This document shows positions 16,088-25,100 of a stretch of DNA of 29,794 bases, in pieces. Made by a program: the position numbers and the translations under genes. This DNA is from a virus. The notes below the pieces were generated by a model. The model saw only the letters and a program-made list of their open reading frames with translations. It was not told where the DNA came from and ran no database searches. Each line of letters opens with the position of its first letter. The stretch's first letter is position 1. The DNA lies in IMG/VR virus record IMGVR_UViG_3300022213_000023, positions 1-29,794 of that record; one strand, 5' to 3'.

Positions 16088-16129
16088 CTGGTCGGGGCAG
16101 GGGGAAGCGGAGACCCCCACCCCGACCAG
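16088..16129 (-). terminator. Strong interrupted hairpin after the major capsid gene
   Basis: Outer arms CTGGTCGGGG (16088-16097) and CCCCGACCAG (16120-16129) pair over 10 bp, and inner arms GGGGG (16100-16104) with CCCCC (16114-16118) extend the stem after a small internal loop. It starts 5 bases past the capsid stop codon. There is no U-tract. Likely a weak terminator or a 3' stabiliser of the capsid message. Confidence 0.65.
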
Positions 16130-16134
16130 ATCAA

Positions 16135-17067
16135 TCAGCTGCCAGACAGGTTCATCAGGCGGACGTAGGACTCGACGTCCTCGCAGTAGAAGCCGTACTC
16201 GGCCTCTGCGCGGACGGCGATCAAGTTGTGCTCCCACAGCGAGGTCAGCGTGCCGTTGATCGTCACGGACGCCTGGTTCGACGTGGAGTAGTTGATGCCG
16301 CCGACGACGCCCCACACGCACTTCGACCAGTCGCCCGCGTAGCCGACGACGGTGGTCAGGTCAGTCGTCGCGACACCGTCAGACATCCACGTCTCACGGC
16401 CCATCGTGCGGCCACGGCGGGCCAGCTGGGTCGGGTTCGACGCCGCCGGGGCGGTGTCGACGAGAGGGCTGTCGATGAAGATCGGCCTGCCGTTCGTGTC
16501 GATGGACGCGTTCAGGGTCGGTTCGACGATGTCGTCGAAAACGAACCCCGTCAGACGCTTCCCGTCGCCAGCGAGCAGGAACAAGGCGTTGTTCAGGTCG
16601 GCCCACACGCCGCCCGTCGCGCTCGACGACGCGCCGAGCTCGACAGCCTTCGTGGACTGGTCGAGATACATGCCGAACGGGGTCGACGTGCCGTGCAGCA
16701 CCGCGGAGTCGAACGCCGTGGCGAACGCCTCGGCGATCTGCGGGCGGATCAGGCCGATGTAATTGCCGGGGTTGGCCCGGACGACCTCTTCCGAGACCAC
16801 CGCGATCGCGGCAATCTTCTTCGGGGTCATCGTGCGCAACGCCATCGTGCCATCGCTCGCGGCCTTCTGTCCGGCCTCAGAAACCCACGCCGCGGCCATC
16901 TTGCCGGTGACGACGGGGATCTCCTGGCCGGACGCGCCGAGCGGGACCTGACGGGCGATCGACTGGACGACGCTCATGCGCGCCGCCTCGTCGAAGTACG
17001 CCTGGGCCCGTTCGGGCTGGATGAAGCCGGAGAAATCGGTGGTAACAGTTGCGGCGGTGATCGCCAT
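16135..17067 (-). CDS. Major capsid protein (HK97 fold)
   Basis: A 310-aa shell protein. It shows the usual family order: short N-arm; VVQSIARQVPLGASGQEIPVVTG; VSEAGQKAASDG, the E-loop start (about 63-75); MTPKKIAAIAVVSEEVVRAN (80-99); AFATAFDSAVLHGT (112-126); and a C-terminal NLIAVRAEAEYGFYCEDVESYVRL. No long N-terminal scaffold (delta) domain is present, which fits the separate scaffold gene upstream. ATG 17067 has a GAGG upstream. A hairpin lies on either side of the gene. Confidence 0.95.
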   Translation of the reverse strand: MAITAATVTTDFSGFIQPERAQAYFDEAARMSVVQSIARQVPLGASGQEIPVVTGKMAAAWVSEAGQKAASDGTMALRTMTPKKIAAIAVVSEEVVRANPGNYIGLIRPQIAEAFATAFDSAVLHGTSTPFGMYLDQSTKAVELGASSSATGGVWADLNNALFLLAGDGKRLTGFVFDDIVEPTLNASIDTNGRPIFIDSPLVDTAPAASNPTQLARRGRTMGRETWMSDGVATTDLTTVVGYAGDWSKCVWGVVGGINYSTSNQASVTINGTLTSLWEHNLIAVRAEAEYGFYCEDVESYVRLMNLSGS

Positions 17068-17088
17068 TCGGGGACCTCACAAGGGTCA

Positions 17089-17111
17089 GCCCGGCCGTAT
17101 CGGGGCCGGGC
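17089..17111 (-). terminator. 8-bp hairpin between scaffold and major capsid genes
   Basis: GCCCGGCC (17089-17096) pairs with GGCCGGGC (17104-17111) around a 7-base loop. It starts nine bases past the scaffold stop codon, in a 53-base gap. No U-tract. Possible mRNA processing or stabilising element that sets different scaffold and capsid levels. Confidence 0.5.
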
Positions 17112-17120
17112 GGGGTGGTC

Positions 17121-17747
17121 TTAGGGGCTGAGCCCGACCAGTCGCTTCAACGCGTCGCCGAGCCCGTCGTCTCCGAGCGGGGCCGAAGTCGCTCCGCCAC
17201 GCCCTGCGCCCTGGCCGATGTCGGCCACAGGCAGAGGTGAGGGCAGCACAGGAGACGGGGGAGGCGGTACGAGACCGTCGACGAACGCCTTCACAGCGTC
17301 CGTGTCGACGGTCGCCCCGTCGCCGAGGAAACGAGCCACGTCGATCGCTTCTGTCAGCGTCGAGAGCGTCTCGTCTGGCAGCCGGCCGGCGGCAGCGGCA
17401 CGAATCTCCGCGTGGACGAGTTTCGCTCCGACGTCGCGGAGGATGCCCTGTCGGGCGGCCTCGGCGGCGTCAGCGACGGCCCGTTCCTGCTCGGACATGG
17501 CTTCCCGCTTGACCCGCTCCAACTCGGAGACGGCGTCTTTGTTCGCCTTTGCCCGGTCTTCGTGCTTGCGCGCCTGGGCTTTCCAACGCTCCAGTTCTTC
17601 TTGTGCGGCTTGAAGCTGCGCAGCGATGGTCTCGTCGGCGCCCCCTGCGGGACCTGTCGCCGTCGGTTCGGTCTGCTGCGGTTCGGTCGGGGTTGCGTCC
17701 CCTGCGGGACTGCCAGCGCTGGGCGCTGGCGTGTTGGTGTCAGCCAT
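17121..17747 (-). CDS. Capsid scaffolding protein
   Basis: A 208-aa protein. It has a Pro/Thr/Gly-rich disordered N-terminus (1-40), a charged coiled coil (about 42-105; LQAAQEELERWKAQARKHEDRAKANK and more), a helical part LPDETLSTLTEAIDVARFL, and a Pro-rich then Gly-rich C-terminus ending LGDALKRLVGLSP. Composition, length and place directly before the major capsid gene identify the scaffold, which directs procapsid assembly and leaves before maturation. No protease motif is present. ATG 17747 has GGAG seven bases upstream. Confidence 0.88.
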   Translation of the reverse strand: MADTNTPAPSAGSPAGDATPTEPQQTEPTATGPAGGADETIAAQLQAAQEELERWKAQARKHEDRAKANKDAVSELERVKREAMSEQERAVADAAEAARQGILRDVGAKLVHAEIRAAAAGRLPDETLSTLTEAIDVARFLGDGATVDTDAVKAFVDGLVPPPPSPVLPSPLPVADIGQGAGRGGATSAPLGDDGLGDALKRLVGLSP

Positions 17748-17764
17748 GCGGCTCCTTTGGTGGT

Positions 17765-17778
17765 GGCCCGTGCGGGCC
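17765..17778 (-). terminator. Short hairpin between MuF-like and scaffold genes
   Basis: GGCCC (17765-17769) pairs with GGGCC (17774-17778) around a 4-base loop, two bases past the stop of the MuF-like gene and before the scaffold ribosome site. Too short to be a proven terminator; noted because the same form recurs at 22154-22167. Confidence 0.35.
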
Positions 17779-17780
17779 GG

Positions 17781-18590
17781 TTAGAGATCGTCGGGACCGG
17801 TGAACGTGTCGCCGCGGCGGACCAGGATCGGGCCCAGTTCGCCGTGCTCATGAGTCGCGATCAGGTTCCGGAAATCGGCGACGCGGCGCCCGGTGGCGTC
17901 CGTCTCGCCGAATCGTTCAGCGATGCGGGACTGGAGGTCGTCGAGCGTGTCGGGAGCGAGCACCCGGCCAGGATCCGCCGCCCCTTTGATCGGGGCTACG
18001 CCACAGTCACAGCCGGGATGGACCGGCAGCAGGTCGCCGCGGCGGTAACGCTGCGTGCTCGCCAGCACGCACAAGGCGCACGACGACCCGCCCGACAGGA
18101 CCCGCCGGAAACCGACGACGCCGTCACGACGGCGCAGCACGTCACGCGCGGCGTGCGTCCGAGCCAACTGCAAGTCCGTGCGCACGCCCAGTTCGGCGCG
18201 GGCACGCCCATGGGCGACGGCCACCTCGAGCGGCGCGCCGTTCGCCAGCGACCTCCACACCCTCGCACCCGCCCGTTCGAGCACCTCCGCCGCTGGCACA
18301 CCACGAGCGCCCGTAGCTACCGCCCTCGACACGCCCAACGGGCGCACCGTGGACCCCTCGTCCAGCGACAGCAGCGCTGCCAGCCACGCGTCTTCCGTCG
18401 CCGCCGAAGCGACCTGGCCTGCCTCGACAACCGCCGCGGACTGCGCCGCCCACTGGGCGACGTCGTCGCCACGCCACGAACCGAGCGCATCCCACGAAGC
18501 GAGAACCCGGGCGCCGGTCAGCGCACGAATCGACGCGTGACGGGCGGCGAACAAGGAGAACAGTCGGCGAAGTTCAGCCTCCGAAGCCAT
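17781..18590 (-). CDS. MuF-like minor capsid protein
   Basis: A 269-aa protein. After a helical N-terminus it carries SCALCVLASTQRYRRGDLLPVHPGCDCG: Cys171, Cys174, His191, Cys194 and Cys196, the Cys/His cluster of the phage Mu gpF-like family, with RTHAARDVL before it. MuF-like proteins associate with the portal inside the head and may be injected with DNA. It ends with an acidic, Asp/Pro-rich tail without a fused toxin or effector domain. ATG 18590 is inside the end of the portal gene (17-base overlap). Confidence 0.88.
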   Translation of the reverse strand: MASEAELRRLFSLFAARHASIRALTGARVLASWDALGSWRGDDVAQWAAQSAAVVEAGQVASAATEDAWLAALLSLDEGSTVRPLGVSRAVATGARGVPAAEVLERAGARVWRSLANGAPLEVAVAHGRARAELGVRTDLQLARTHAARDVLRRRDGVVGFRRVLSGGSSCALCVLASTQRYRRGDLLPVHPGCDCGVAPIKGAADPGRVLAPDTLDDLQSRIAERFGETDATGRRVADFRNLIATHEHGELGPILVRRGDTFTGPDDL

Positions 18591-20001
18591 CAGGCACCGG
18601 GACGGCAGGAGCCGCCAGGATCGCGTCCGTTAGCCGTTCGGCCTCCATGCGGTCAACCTGCTGCGGCGAGAAGCCGAGAACGTCCTGCATCACCGTCCGC
18701 CATGGCACACCGGCCGCTGTCGCCTTCGACGCGGCGTCGTACCTCTCGCCGAGCGAGAACCGTTCGACAGGCGCCCACAGCACCTCCATGTCCGGCATCG
18801 CCGCCCGCTCGGGATCGCCAGCGAACCTGAACGCGTAGGACATGACCCGCTCCCACGCCTCGGTCATCTGCGAGATGCGGTCCTCGGTGCGGAACACGAG
18901 CCCTTCGCGGGCCAGCGACGCGCCCTCCGCCGAACCTGACGCGGCGTCGGGCGACAGGTAGAAAAGCGGGGTGCGTGTGACCGCCGCTAGGTTCTGCACG
19001 TCGTCCTTGATCGCCTGGCGGACCGGGCCGAGATCGACCTGGCCCGATTCCCACATCTCCGCCGTTTCGGGCAGCAGCCACAACGCGCCCGGATCAGCGG
19101 CGAAAATGTCGGAGTAGTCGATCTCGTTGCCGTTCTCGTCGGCGTTCGCCATGCCCTTCACTGCCCGCTGGCGGAACGCTTGCAACGTGGCGATCTGGAG
19201 CTGTTGGAGGACCTGGTAGTCGATCCGGTCGAGGATCGACAGGTGCGCTTCGATCTCGCCCTGCGGGCCGCCCTTGATCGACGGCTTATTCGCGAACTCG
19301 ACGACGGGTACGAGACTGTCAGGGACCCGCACCGGCTCGTCCGCCGCCCGCCACTCCGACGGGGCCAGCAGCAGCGGCGCGTCGGGCCGGTTCGACCCGT
19401 GGATCCGCTCGAAACGCCACACCTCACCCGGGAGGTACACGTAGGCCCGGTCGATGCCGTCCTCGCGGAACAGCTTCAGAGCCGCACGCGCCCGCCGCCG
19501 GTACACCTGATGCGGAGCGACGATGACTTCGGCAGGGTCCTCGATCGAGATGACCGGCGCGCCGATCTCAGGGTCGACACCGCCGACGATCACGAAAGCC
19601 CGGCCGAGACCCAACGCGGCGCGATGCACCAGCGCCGAGTCGGCGTCCAAACTGTTCGCCTGCCAGATCCGCCACGCCTGCTGGTCGCCGTCCTGCCCGC
19701 CGTCCGCCCCGGTGCGGAAACCAACCGGGCGCATCCGCTCGCGGGGCGCCTCGACGACGAGTTCGGCGAAGTTCGTGCCGCTCATCGCCCGCAACTTGGA
19801 ATAGGCGAACCGGGTGGCTTTCGTCGCCAGGTTCGGCGCGAGATGGGTCCCGTCGATGTAGTCGGCGAGGTCGGCGAGATGGCGGCGCCGGTCGAGCAGC
19901 TCCGCGCCGAGGCGTAGCAGCCACCAGCCCGGCGCGCCGGTCCGGCCCCACATAGCGTCGGACGGATCAGCCGCTTGGAGCGCGACAGCGAGATCAGCCA
20001 T
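18574..20001 (-). CDS. Portal protein
   Basis: A 475-aa protein that forms the ring at the DNA entry vertex (SPP1 gp6-like family). Typical elements are YIDGTHLAP early, TNFAELVVEAPRERMRPVGFR, AFVIVGGVDPEIGAPVISIEDPAEV, LSILDRIDYQVLQQLQIATLQAFRQRAVKG, the helical stem region, and TPLFYLSPDAASGSAEG. Length is normal for the family. ATG 20001 is preceded by GAGGAGGG. It lies between large terminase and MuF-like genes, as expected. Confidence 0.95.
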   Translation of the reverse strand: MADLAVALQAADPSDAMWGRTGAPGWWLLRLGAELLDRRRHLADLADYIDGTHLAPNLATKATRFAYSKLRAMSGTNFAELVVEAPRERMRPVGFRTGADGGQDGDQQAWRIWQANSLDADSALVHRAALGLGRAFVIVGGVDPEIGAPVISIEDPAEVIVAPHQVYRRRARAALKLFREDGIDRAYVYLPGEVWRFERIHGSNRPDAPLLLAPSEWRAADEPVRVPDSLVPVVEFANKPSIKGGPQGEIEAHLSILDRIDYQVLQQLQIATLQAFRQRAVKGMANADENGNEIDYSDIFAADPGALWLLPETAEMWESGQVDLGPVRQAIKDDVQNLAAVTRTPLFYLSPDAASGSAEGASLAREGLVFRTEDRISQMTEAWERVMSYAFRFAGDPERAAMPDMEVLWAPVERFSLGERYDAASKATAAGVPWRTVMQDVLGFSPQQVDRMEAERLTDAILAAPAVPVPDGFGG

Positions 20002-20015
20002 TCACCCTCCTCAGG

Positions 20016-21686
20016 TCAGATAATGCGCCGAGGCGCGAAAGCCGCTCTGCGCTGGCTGACACCGCCAGCCACCGCGTCGAGCCGGCCCTGCCAGGCCAGA
20101 ACCGCGGCCACCGCCGCGTCGATCTTCCTAGGCGAATCGGGATGCTCCTTACGGATCTGGATCCCGGAACGAGTCGGATGCCTGCGCGCGTTGAGCACGT
20201 GGCGCGTCAGAACAAAAGAGCCGTCATGGGTCAGCTCGCGGTCGACGACCGCCGAATGCATCTGCTCGAGCGCCCGGACGACAATGCCGGACCGGCCGCT
20301 CGACATCCACCACTCGCACGGATGGTCGCGTGACGCCTTCACCCGCAGCTTCGTGCCGAAATCGCGCTCCCACGCCGCGACCCACGTCTCCCACTTCGCC
20401 GGGTCGCAGTAGAACGCGCACACGTCCCAGCGGGCGAACGCCTGGCGGACCGCCGCGTCGACCTCGGTCGTGGGGACCTGCCACCCGTTCCCGGCGACGC
20501 CTTGCGGCTGTTCCCACACGGCCACCTCGAAGAGATGCCCGTCCGACACGCGGCAGCCGATCAGCGCCGTCGCGTCCGTCACACCCCGGGCCCGAGATCG
20601 CGACCCGTCGAACCCGAGCGTGATCAGGTCCCGGTCGGCGACGACCTTGCCGGCGTCAGCGCACCCCGCCCATTCGGGCTGCGTGAGCCACGAATCGGCG
20701 CTCGACGTCCTCTGGTTCAGCCAGAACCGGCGGGAGTCGGACGGGTCAGAGCGGGGATCCCATATTTCGTGCATGATCCGCTCGATGTCCATCACCGGCC
20801 AGAAATCGCCGTACACCTCGCGCAGTGCCGCCTCGAGCGACTCGGGGTCTCCCATGTCGACATCGGCCGGGGCCTCCCGGTGGTCCCACAGCAGGCGGGC
20901 GGCGCGCACCTTGCCTTCGGCGATCTGCGAAGCGTAGGCGTGCGATTTCTCCGCGACGCTGTCCTCGCCCGGCGCGTACATCGTCGACGTTTCCAACGAC
21001 CACGGCTCCGACGCTCGGCGCTTGCCGAGGTTGCGGCGCACCGTCGCGACCATCCGCTGATGCTCGGGCAGCACCAGCAGGTGCGACTCGTCGACAACGA
21101 CGAACGTCTCCTTGCCGCCGTCTTTCGACGCGTTGCCCGAAGTCGACGGGCGGATCTCTCCGCCGCCCGGCAGGAACGTCCTCGTCAGGCCCGCAGCGTC
21201 ACCGGACAGGTCGGCGCCAAGCTCGCACTCCTTGAGGTTGTAATAGACGTTGTCGTAGGTGTTGCCCGCCTGTTGTTCCTCTGTGGCGAGGCAGCGGATG
21301 AACGGCGACTGCACGACCCTGCCGAGCGGCTCGCCAGGGGGGCGCGGCTCGCTCTCCCAGCCCCGCCACCGGTACGTCTCGCCGCCCTGCGCCCACCCGG
21401 CGAACCTGGCAGGGCCCAACGCCTCGAACAACACCAGGAACCCGGCGAGCTCGGACTTCGCCCGGCCCTTCGCCCGGCTGAGGAACGCAGAGTCGTACAA
21501 CCTCCGACCGCTCACGTCGAGGGCGTAGCAGTCGACCACGAACCCGGCGAACTCGTCGTCGAGACGGACCGGATCGCCTTGCACGTCGCCGGGACCGTGA
21601 CGGCACCACCGTTCGATCCATTCCACCGCCAGCCAGCCGAGCGACCGTTTCCGGTCGTGGTCGGGGGCGGTGATCCGCTCACGCAC
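20016..21686 (-). CDS. Terminase large subunit
   Basis: A 556-aa DNA-packaging motor with ATPase and nuclease parts. The P-loop is the deviant form SRAKGRAKSE (70-79), with Ala in place of the Gly before the Lys; Walker B is ETFVVVDESH (193-202), with Glu200 as catalytic glutamate. The nuclease has GFDGSR (Asp360), FYCDPAKWE (Asp428) and a late RKIDAA Asp near the C-terminus. Start GTG 21686 overlaps the small-subunit gene by 8 bases; a longer frame to 21767 is only overlap with that gene. Position next to TerS and portal is standard. Confidence 0.94.
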   Translation of the reverse strand: MRERITAPDHDRKRSLGWLAVEWIERWCRHGPGDVQGDPVRLDDEFAGFVVDCYALDVSGRRLYDSAFLSRAKGRAKSELAGFLVLFEALGPARFAGWAQGGETYRWRGWESEPRPPGEPLGRVVQSPFIRCLATEEQQAGNTYDNVYYNLKECELGADLSGDAAGLTRTFLPGGGEIRPSTSGNASKDGGKETFVVVDESHLLVLPEHQRMVATVRRNLGKRRASEPWSLETSTMYAPGEDSVAEKSHAYASQIAEGKVRAARLLWDHREAPADVDMGDPESLEAALREVYGDFWPVMDIERIMHEIWDPRSDPSDSRRFWLNQRTSSADSWLTQPEWAGCADAGKVVADRDLITLGFDGSRSRARGVTDATALIGCRVSDGHLFEVAVWEQPQGVAGNGWQVPTTEVDAAVRQAFARWDVCAFYCDPAKWETWVAAWERDFGTKLRVKASRDHPCEWWMSSGRSGIVVRALEQMHSAVVDRELTHDGSFVLTRHVLNARRHPTRSGIQIRKEHPDSPRKIDAAVAAVLAWQGRLDAVAGGVSQRRAAFAPRRII

Positions 21687-22122
21687 CGACCAGGCGCTGG
21701 CGGCGCTCAGCCAGCGACGACACGCCAGCATCCTGGACCGGCGCAGCGGCCCGGTCGGCGCCGTCATCGACGATCTTCCACCGCAAAGCGGCGAGCCCCT
21801 TCGGAGTCAAACCGAGCCGGTCGTCGGCCTCCATCATCGACTTGCGAAACCGGAGCAGCATGCCCGGCTCTTCGGCTGTGGCGATCTCGTCCTCGAGCTG
21901 CGCCCGGCCAGCGATGAAGGCCAGGTCGCCGTCGGACCACGCCGCAGCCTGCGGCGTCGCCCACGCCCACCGCCACCACGCCCGACCCTTCGGGCCGATC
22001 TTGACCCACGCGGGAGGTTTCGGCGCAGGCCCGGGACGGCCCGTGGCGGGCAGGTGTGTGGTCGGGATCGTCGGCGCGTTGCGGCGCACACGATCAGGGT
22101 TCGGTAGCGGTCCTGTGGGCAT
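21679..22122 (-). CDS. Terminase small subunit (P27-like)
   Basis: A 147-aa DNA-recognition partner of the packaging motor. RRNAPTIPTTHLPATGRPG (13-31), PAWVKIGPKGRAWWRWAWATPQAAAW and GRAQLEDEIA are the hallmarks of the actinophage small terminase family. The C-terminus, SLAERRQRLVGA, runs into the large subunit gene. ATG 22122 has GGAGGA about seven bases upstream. Helix-turn-helix details are not distinguishable by eye. Confidence 0.9.
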   Translation of the reverse strand: MPTGPLPNPDRVRRNAPTIPTTHLPATGRPGPAPKPPAWVKIGPKGRAWWRWAWATPQAAAWSDGDLAFIAGRAQLEDEIATAEEPGMLLRFRKSMMEADDRLGLTPKGLAALRWKIVDDGADRAAAPVQDAGVSSLAERRQRLVGA

Positions 22123-22153
22123 GACGGGTTCCTCCCATGCGGGATGGCGGAGC

Positions 22154-22167
22154 GGCCCTTGCGGGCC
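22154..22167 (-). terminator. Hairpin with GNRA-type loop between fibre and terminase genes
   Basis: On the minus strand GGCCC GCAA GGGCC forms a 5-bp stem with a GCAA tetraloop, ten bases past the stop of the repeat-protein gene, in a 54-base gap. No U-tract. Similar in stem to the hairpin at 17765-17778. Confidence 0.4.
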
Positions 22168-22176
22168 TTCTTACGA

Positions 22177-25100
22177 TCATCCGAGGTCGTCACCGATCTC
22201 GATGCGGACCCAGCCGACCGTCGGCGCTGACAACGGGCCGCCCGACACGTCCAGCTCGAACTCGCCGTCGAAAACGCCAACGGTGTCAGTGTCGCCGGCC
22301 TGCCACACATACCGGAGGCGGGCCACGCCGTCAGTGACCGAAACGACTGTCGCAGCCTGACGGTTGACCTTGAGCGCTGTACCGCCATGCGACCTCATCA
22401 GGAAAACGGCTGGGGTCACACCGGCGGTCACAAGGTCGCCGATGTCGAACGCCGTGCTGCTGTAGGTCACGTCGACCTCGAGGATGGGTAGGAGGTCGTC
22501 TTGTTTCATGCTGTGCACGGTGGTCGCGACGCCTGACACCTGGCCCCCTCGGATGACAGCGGCGGTCAGCCGCCTGACGATGACAGTGGACGAGACGGTC
22601 GGGCTGACGACCACGGCGCCGACTGCCGGGCTGACGACTGTGACAGCGGCGAGCCCTCCGCCGCTGTCGAAGGACAGGACCGGGCGGGCTGCTGCCGTGA
22701 CGGCCGCGGTTTCTGCGGTGACCTCGATGGCGGGCGCTGGGCTGGCCGACGTGACGGCCGCTGTGGCGGCACCGGCGGCGGCTTCGACGCTCGACGACAC
22801 GATCTGCACGGTCGCGTCGGCTGCTGTGGCGGCACCGGCGGCGGGCAGCGCCGGGGCGCTGACAGCCGGCGAGGTAGGCGACGCGATGCCAATGACGGTG
22901 GCGGCGCCTGCCGTGGCGGCGGTGCCGCCAGAGGTCTGAGCGGTCGCGTCGTGCGCCGTTCCCGCTGTCGAGGCGGGCCCGGCGGTAGAAGCGATCGTGG
23001 TGGTCGGATCGTGGCCGGCGGCCGTGCCGTCCGAGGATCCCGCCGTCGCAGTGATCGTTGTGGCGGCGGTCGGGTCATGCGCTGACCCGGCTGTGGTCGC
23101 CGCCTGCGGGACGGGTTCGACGATCGCTGCTGGCGAGAACGCGGCGGCGGCGCCCGCCGCGTGTTCTGCGGCTGCGGCGACGTTGTCGCCGGTTGTCGCC
23201 GTCGCGTCGACCGCCTGGCCGGACGCGGTGGCGGCCGTCGGCGTCGTTGTGACCGTCGCTGCGGGACCAGCAGCGGTGCTCGTAGCGGGGGCGGTGCCCG
23301 CCTGCGCTTCGACGCTGGTCGTGGCGGTGGCGTCGTGCGCCGACCCGGCCGCTGTCGACTGGGCGGCGGTCACCGCGACCGAGGCTGCCGCGTTGGCGGT
23401 GGTGGCCGTCGCGTCAGACTGCGACGAGATCGGCGCTACAGCCGCGGACGTCGCCGCTGCTGTAGCGCTCACCGCCGCTGTTTCTGCTAGCGCCTCGATC
23501 GTGGTCGTAGCGGTGGCGTCAGCGGCGGCGCTGGTAGCGGAAGCGGCGCCGGACGTGATCGTGACCGCGGTGGATGGCGGCGAGGCGGCGACGGTCGCGA
23601 CGGCGGCATCGGCGGTGGCGTTGGTCTGGCCCGACGCCGAGACGGTCGCGTCGTGCGCCTGGCCGGTCGATGTGGCGGGTGCGACGGTCGCCGCTACCGC
23701 AGCATTGGGCCCGGTCGCCTGCCCGGATGCCGCTGCGGTTTCCGCGACGGCCTCGACGCTGGTCGTAGCGGTGGCGTCGTGCGCCGACCCGGCCGCTGTC
23801 GACTGGGCGGCCTGCACAGCCGTCGAGGCGGCCGTGTCTGCGGCGGTCCCGGCCGCCGCCGCCAGCCCGGCAGTGGTGGCGACGGTCGAGGTCGCATCCG
23901 TTGCGGTCGCCGAGCCAGACGCCGATCCGGCAGCAGCGGCGACGCTCGTCGTGGCGGTGGCGTCGTACGCGACGCCGGTGCTGGCAGCGGTCGCCGCTGT
24001 CAGAGCGGTCGCCGCTTGCGGGGTCTGCGCTTGGCCGGTGCCGGCAGCAGCCCCGGCGGTAGCGTTGACCTGGTCGGAGGTGGTCGCTGTCGCGTCGCTG
24101 CTGGTGCTGGTCGCTGCCGCGGTGGCGGGCGTCGCCGCTGCTGTCGCGGTGAGACCCGACGCTGTGCCCGTGGCGGTGGCGGTCGTAGCAGGCGCGGAGA
24201 CCGAGACGGCGCCGGTGGCGGCGTGAGCTGTGCCGGTCGCGGTGGCGGTGGCCGCCAGCGCAGCGACCGAGGTCGTCACGGTGGCGTCCGACGCGGCGAC
24301 CGTGCCGGTAGCCGCGTCCGCGCTCGGCCCGATCGTCGTTTGCGGGTTGGACGCGGCGGCTGTCGCGGTCGAGGCTGTCGCGGCGGCGGCAACGCTGGTC
24401 GTCGCGGTCGCGTCGTAGGCGGCGCCGGTGCTGGCAGCGGCGCCGGATGTGACCGTGACCGTGGGAGACGGCTGCGAAGCGGTAGCGACGGCGGCGGCGG
24501 TCGCTGCGGTGGCGTTGGTGGACGCCTCGGTCGACACCGTCGCGTCGGATGCGGAGGCGGAAGCGGTGGCGGCGGCCGGGCCGGTCGAGACGTCGGCGGC
24601 GGCGGTCGACGCGGTTGCGGTGGTCGTGGCGGCCTGGGCGGCGGCGTCGACGGCGGCGGTCGCGGTGGCGTCGAGAGCGGCGGCGGTAGTAGCAGCTGTG
24701 GTAGCGGTGGGGGCTACTGATGCGTTCGGCGCGTTCGCGTTCGCCAAGCCCGACGCGGTGCCGAGCAGCGGCGCGACAGCGTCCGAGGCGTCATAAGCGG
24801 CGACGCCCACGGCAGCGGCGGAGGCAGTAGGAGCGATCGTCGTCGTCGCACCAGCAGCGGCAGCGGTCGCGGTCGCGGTGGCGGCCGAAGCGGCAACCGA
24901 CCCGGCGACAGCGGACGCCGAGCCAGTGGCGGTGGCGGTGCCCGTCTGAGCGGCGATGCTGGCCGTCGCGTTGTTCGCGGTGGCCGCCGCGGTGGCGGTC
25001 TCGGCGGCGGCGTTCGTCGCTGTCGTGATCGAAACGGTCGCGTCGCCCGCTGTGGCGGCGCCGGCTGCGGCGCCGGCGGGCGCCGCGATGCTGGTCGTGG

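Noticed and set aside
17781-18590. MuF-fused toxin or effector
   Set aside because: The protein ends soon after the Cys/His cluster with an acidic tail; no additional domain is present.
22997-24226. 409-aa Ala/Val-rich plus-strand frame that looks like a membrane protein
   Set aside because: It is the reverse complement of the Ala/Thr repeat array (GCN codons read as Ala/Val), and thus an artefact of the repeat.
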